A DNA stretch of 23,420 bases from JBFISM01 sp041608535 (GTDB lineage Bacteria > Actinomycetota > Acidimicrobiia > Spongiisociales > UBA5794), in the NCBI GenBank assembly GCA_041608535.1, contig JBFISM010000045.1:1-23420 (forward strand), read 5' to 3'. The number at the start of each line of letters is the position of its first letter. Position 1 is the first letter of the stretch. A program made the position numbers and the translations under genes. The notes under the pieces were generated by a model. That model was not told the DNA's origin and did no database searches. It was given only the letters and a program-made list of their open reading frames with translations. Positions 21,470-23,420 of the stretch are shown here, in pieces.

Positions 21470-23420
21470 TTGGACATCAACTCTTTCACCCAGAAGTCGC
21501 AGCAGGTCGTGCTCGCTGCCAAGACGGCGGCCGAACGACGCAACCACCAGTCGGTGACGCCGGCGCACCTCCTGGAGGCGCTCCTCGGCCAGACCGACAC
21601 CATTGTGTATCCGCTGCTCACCAAGCTCGGCATCAATCCGGCGACGTTGCGCTCCATCGCCGGCTCCCGGCTCGACGCCATCCCCCAGGTCTACGGCGAC
21701 GCCGGTGAGGTGGGGTTCGCTCCGGATGCGGTCCGGCTGCTCGAAGCTGCGGAGAGCGAGATGCGGTCGATGAAGGACCAGTATGTCTCCGTGGAGCATC
21801 TCCTGCTCGCCTTCGCTGCATCCAGCGGTCCGATCGGCGACGGTCTGCGGGCTGCCGGGCTCACCAAGGACGCCATCCTCGGAGCGCTCACCGAGGTGCG
21901 CGGCTCGCAGCGGGTGACCTCGCAGACTCCGGAAGACACGATGGCGCCGCTCGAGCAGTACGGGCGGGACCTCGTTCAACTCGCCCAGCAGGGCAAGCTC
22001 GATCCGGTGATCGGCCGGGACGACGAGATCCGGCGGGTCATCCAGGTGCTGTCTCGGCGGTCCAAGAACAACCCAGTGCTCATCGGCGAGCCCGGTGTCG
22101 GCAAGACCGCCATCGCCGAGGGTCTCGCACAACGCATCGCCGACGGTGACGTGCCCGAGGGTCTGAAGAACAAGCGCCTGGTCGCCCTCGACCTCGGAGC
22201 CATGGTGGCCGGGGCCAAGTACCGCGGCGAGTTCGAGGAACGTCTCAAGGCCACGCTCGACGAGATCAAGGCCGCAGAGGGAGGGATCATCACCTTCATC
22301 GACGAGATGCACACCATGGTCGGCGCCGGCGCTGCCGAGGGAGCCATGGATGCGAGCAACATGCTCAAGCCGATGCTGGCCCGCGGCGAGCTGCGCATGA
22401 TCGGGGCGACCACCCTCGACGAGTTCCGCAAGCACATCGAGAAGGATGCCGCACTGGAGCGCCGCTTCATGCCGGTGTTCGTCGAGGCGCCTTCGGTCGC
22501 AGACACCATCGGGATCCTGCGCGGGCTCAAGGAGCGGTACGAGGTGCACCACGGCGTGCGGGTCACCGATGCCGCCTTGGTGGCCGCCGCCGTGCTCTCC
22601 GACCGTTACATCACAGCAAGGCATCTTCCGGACAAGGCGATCGATCTCGTCGACGAGGCCGCCTCGCGGCTGCGGATCGAGATCGACTCCATGCCGCAGG
22701 AGATCGACGAGCTCGAGCGCAGAAGGCGCCAGCTCGAGATCGAGAAGAGCGCACTCGGCAAGGAAGCCGATGAGGCTTCGAAGACAAGGCTGGAGGCCAT
22801 CGACGAGCAGCTCGCCAACATCGGCGAGGAGCTGGACCGGCTGCACGCCCACTGGCAACTGGAACGGGCGCACATCGATGCCATCCGTGAGGTGAAGCAG
22901 CAGACCGAAGACGCCAGGGCCGATGCCGAGCGAGCGGAGCGCTCCGGCGACCTGCAGCGGGCCGCCGAGCTGCGCTACGGCAAGCTGCCGGAGTTGGAGC
23001 AGCGGCTCACCACCGAGCAGGAGGAGCTGACCAAGCTCCAGGCCGATCTCACCATGTTGAAAGAGGAGGTCGGCGAGGAGGACATCGCCGAGGTCGTGGC
23101 GCGGTGGACCGGTGTTCCGGTGTCGAAGATGATGGAGGGCGAGGTCGAGAAGCTCATCCGGTTGGAGAAGGTCCTGCATGAGCGGGTCGTGGGGCAGGAA
23201 GCTGCGGTCGACGTGGTGTCCAATGCCATTCGTCGCTCTCGCGCCGGGCTGTCGGATCCGAACCGCCCGATCGGCTCGTTCATCTTCCTCGGCCCGACAG
23301 GGGTGGGTAAGACGGAGCTGGCTCGGGCACTTGCCGAGTACCTCTTCGACGACGAGCGGGCGATGGTGCGCATCGACATGTCCGAATACATGGAGAAGCA
23401 CTCCGTGAGCCGGCTCATCG
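21470..23420 (+). CDS. clpB: ATP-dependent chaperone ClpB, N-terminal 650 residues (cut by window edge)
   Basis: ClpB is a hexameric AAA+ disaggregase that pulls proteins out of aggregates with the DnaK system. The window holds about 650 of the usual 850-870 residues. Order: Clp N-domain (1-145, beginning DINSFTQKSQQVV), first ATPase domain with Walker A GEPGVGKT at 206-213 and Walker B ITFIDE at about 274-279, the coiled-coil middle domain (about 400-530, which separates ClpB from ClpA/ClpC), then RWTGVPVSKM and the second Walker A GPTGVGKT at 608-615. The frame stays open to the last base. The start is a TTG at 21470 after GAGGG at 9-base spacing, giving the standard MDxxxFTxKSQ beginning; a GTG at 21455 is in frame but lacks a ribosome site. 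Heat-shock control is expected, with only a weak HspR half-site visible. Confidence 0.97.
   Translation, partial: MDINSFTQKSQQVVLAAKTAAERRNHQSVTPAHLLEALLGQTDTIVYPLLTKLGINPATLRSIAGSRLDAIPQVYGDAGEVGFAPDAVRLLEAAESEMRSMKDQYVSVEHLLLAFAASSGPIGDGLRAAGLTKDAILGALTEVRGSQRVTSQTPEDTMAPLEQYGRDLVQLAQQGKLDPVIGRDDEIRRVIQVLSRRSKNNPVLIGEPGVGKTAIAEGLAQRIADGDVPEGLKNKRLVALDLGAMVAGAKYRGEFEERLKATLDEIKAAEGGIITFIDEMHTMVGAGAAEGAMDASNMLKPMLARGELRMIGATTLDEFRKHIEKDAALERRFMPVFVEAPSVADTIGILRGLKERYEVHHGVRVTDAALVAAAVLSDRYITARHLPDKAIDLVDEAASRLRIEIDSMPQEIDELERRRRQLEIEKSALGKEADEASKTRLEAIDEQLANIGEELDRLHAHWQLERAHIDAIREVKQQTEDARADAERAERSGDLQRAAELRYGKLPELEQRLTTEQEELTKLQADLTMLKEEVGEEDIAEVVARWTGVPVSKMMEGEVEKLIRLEKVLHERVVGQEAAVDVVSNAIRRSRAGLSDPNRPIGSFIFLGPTGVGKTELARALAEYLFDDERAMVRIDMSEYMEKHSVSRLI

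Noticed and set aside
21452..23401. Open frame of 649 codons on the minus strand opposite clpB
   Set aside because: It is the antisense shadow of a highly conserved clpB frame with intact Walker motifs; high GC keeps the opposite frame open. The translation has no recognisable domain.

Overview
The window is high-GC DNA with actinobacterial features: a LytR-CpsA-Psr wall enzyme, a CPFC DsbA-like protein resembling the mycothiol-dependent nitroreductases, GTG and TTG starts, several apparently leaderless genes, and a lipoprotein with a poly-threonine linker. The class Acidimicrobiia is a reasonable guess, but nothing here proves it. Almost all of it is single-copy chromosomal coding sequence. 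I see no tRNA, rRNA, CRISPR array or intact transposon.

Layout. 1-216: non-coding edge with a hairpin and a 19-bp direct repeat. 217-1191 (-): LCP-family wall ligase. 1261-2991 (+): dihydroxyacid dehydratase. 3037-3276 (+): a SelW/Rdx protein read through an in-frame UGA, with a hairpin that fits a bacterial SECIS. 3318-5364 (-): DUF218 protein, DsbA-family oxidoreductase and inositol monophosphatase, the last divergent from an Lnt-like N-acyltransferase (5490-7001, +) whose catalytic cysteine is serine. 7162-7356 (+): small zinc-ribbon-like protein. 7418-10791 (-): class III aminotransferase, Thr-linker lipoprotein and a crotonase with the dienoyl-CoA isomerase acidic triad. 10788-14279 (-): purF-purM, then a GNAT-MobA fusion coupled by overlap to the crotonase. 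14334-15191 (-): zinc-finger rhomboid. 15304-16260 (+): ABM-like/acidic/helical fusion protein. 16295-18745 (-): halogenase-like flavoprotein and an SDR. 18956-21342 (+): a two-gene surface-protein cassette made of a SipW-cognate secreted protein and a SipW-type signal peptidase fused to a second exported domain that carries its own SipW-type cleavage signal. 21470 to the right edge (+): clpB, cut off in its second ATPase domain.

How genes work together. purF and purM (4-bp overlap) are two steps of purine synthesis, and the 3' part of the same transcript probably carries the acetyltransferase-MobA and crotonase genes. The exported protein and the peptidase-fusion gene lie 14 bp apart and look like enzyme plus substrate. 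The strongest leads are the selenoprotein, the peptidase-substrate fusion, the Cys-to-Ser Lnt, and a recurring pattern of a TANNNT box 6-8 bases before a start codon.
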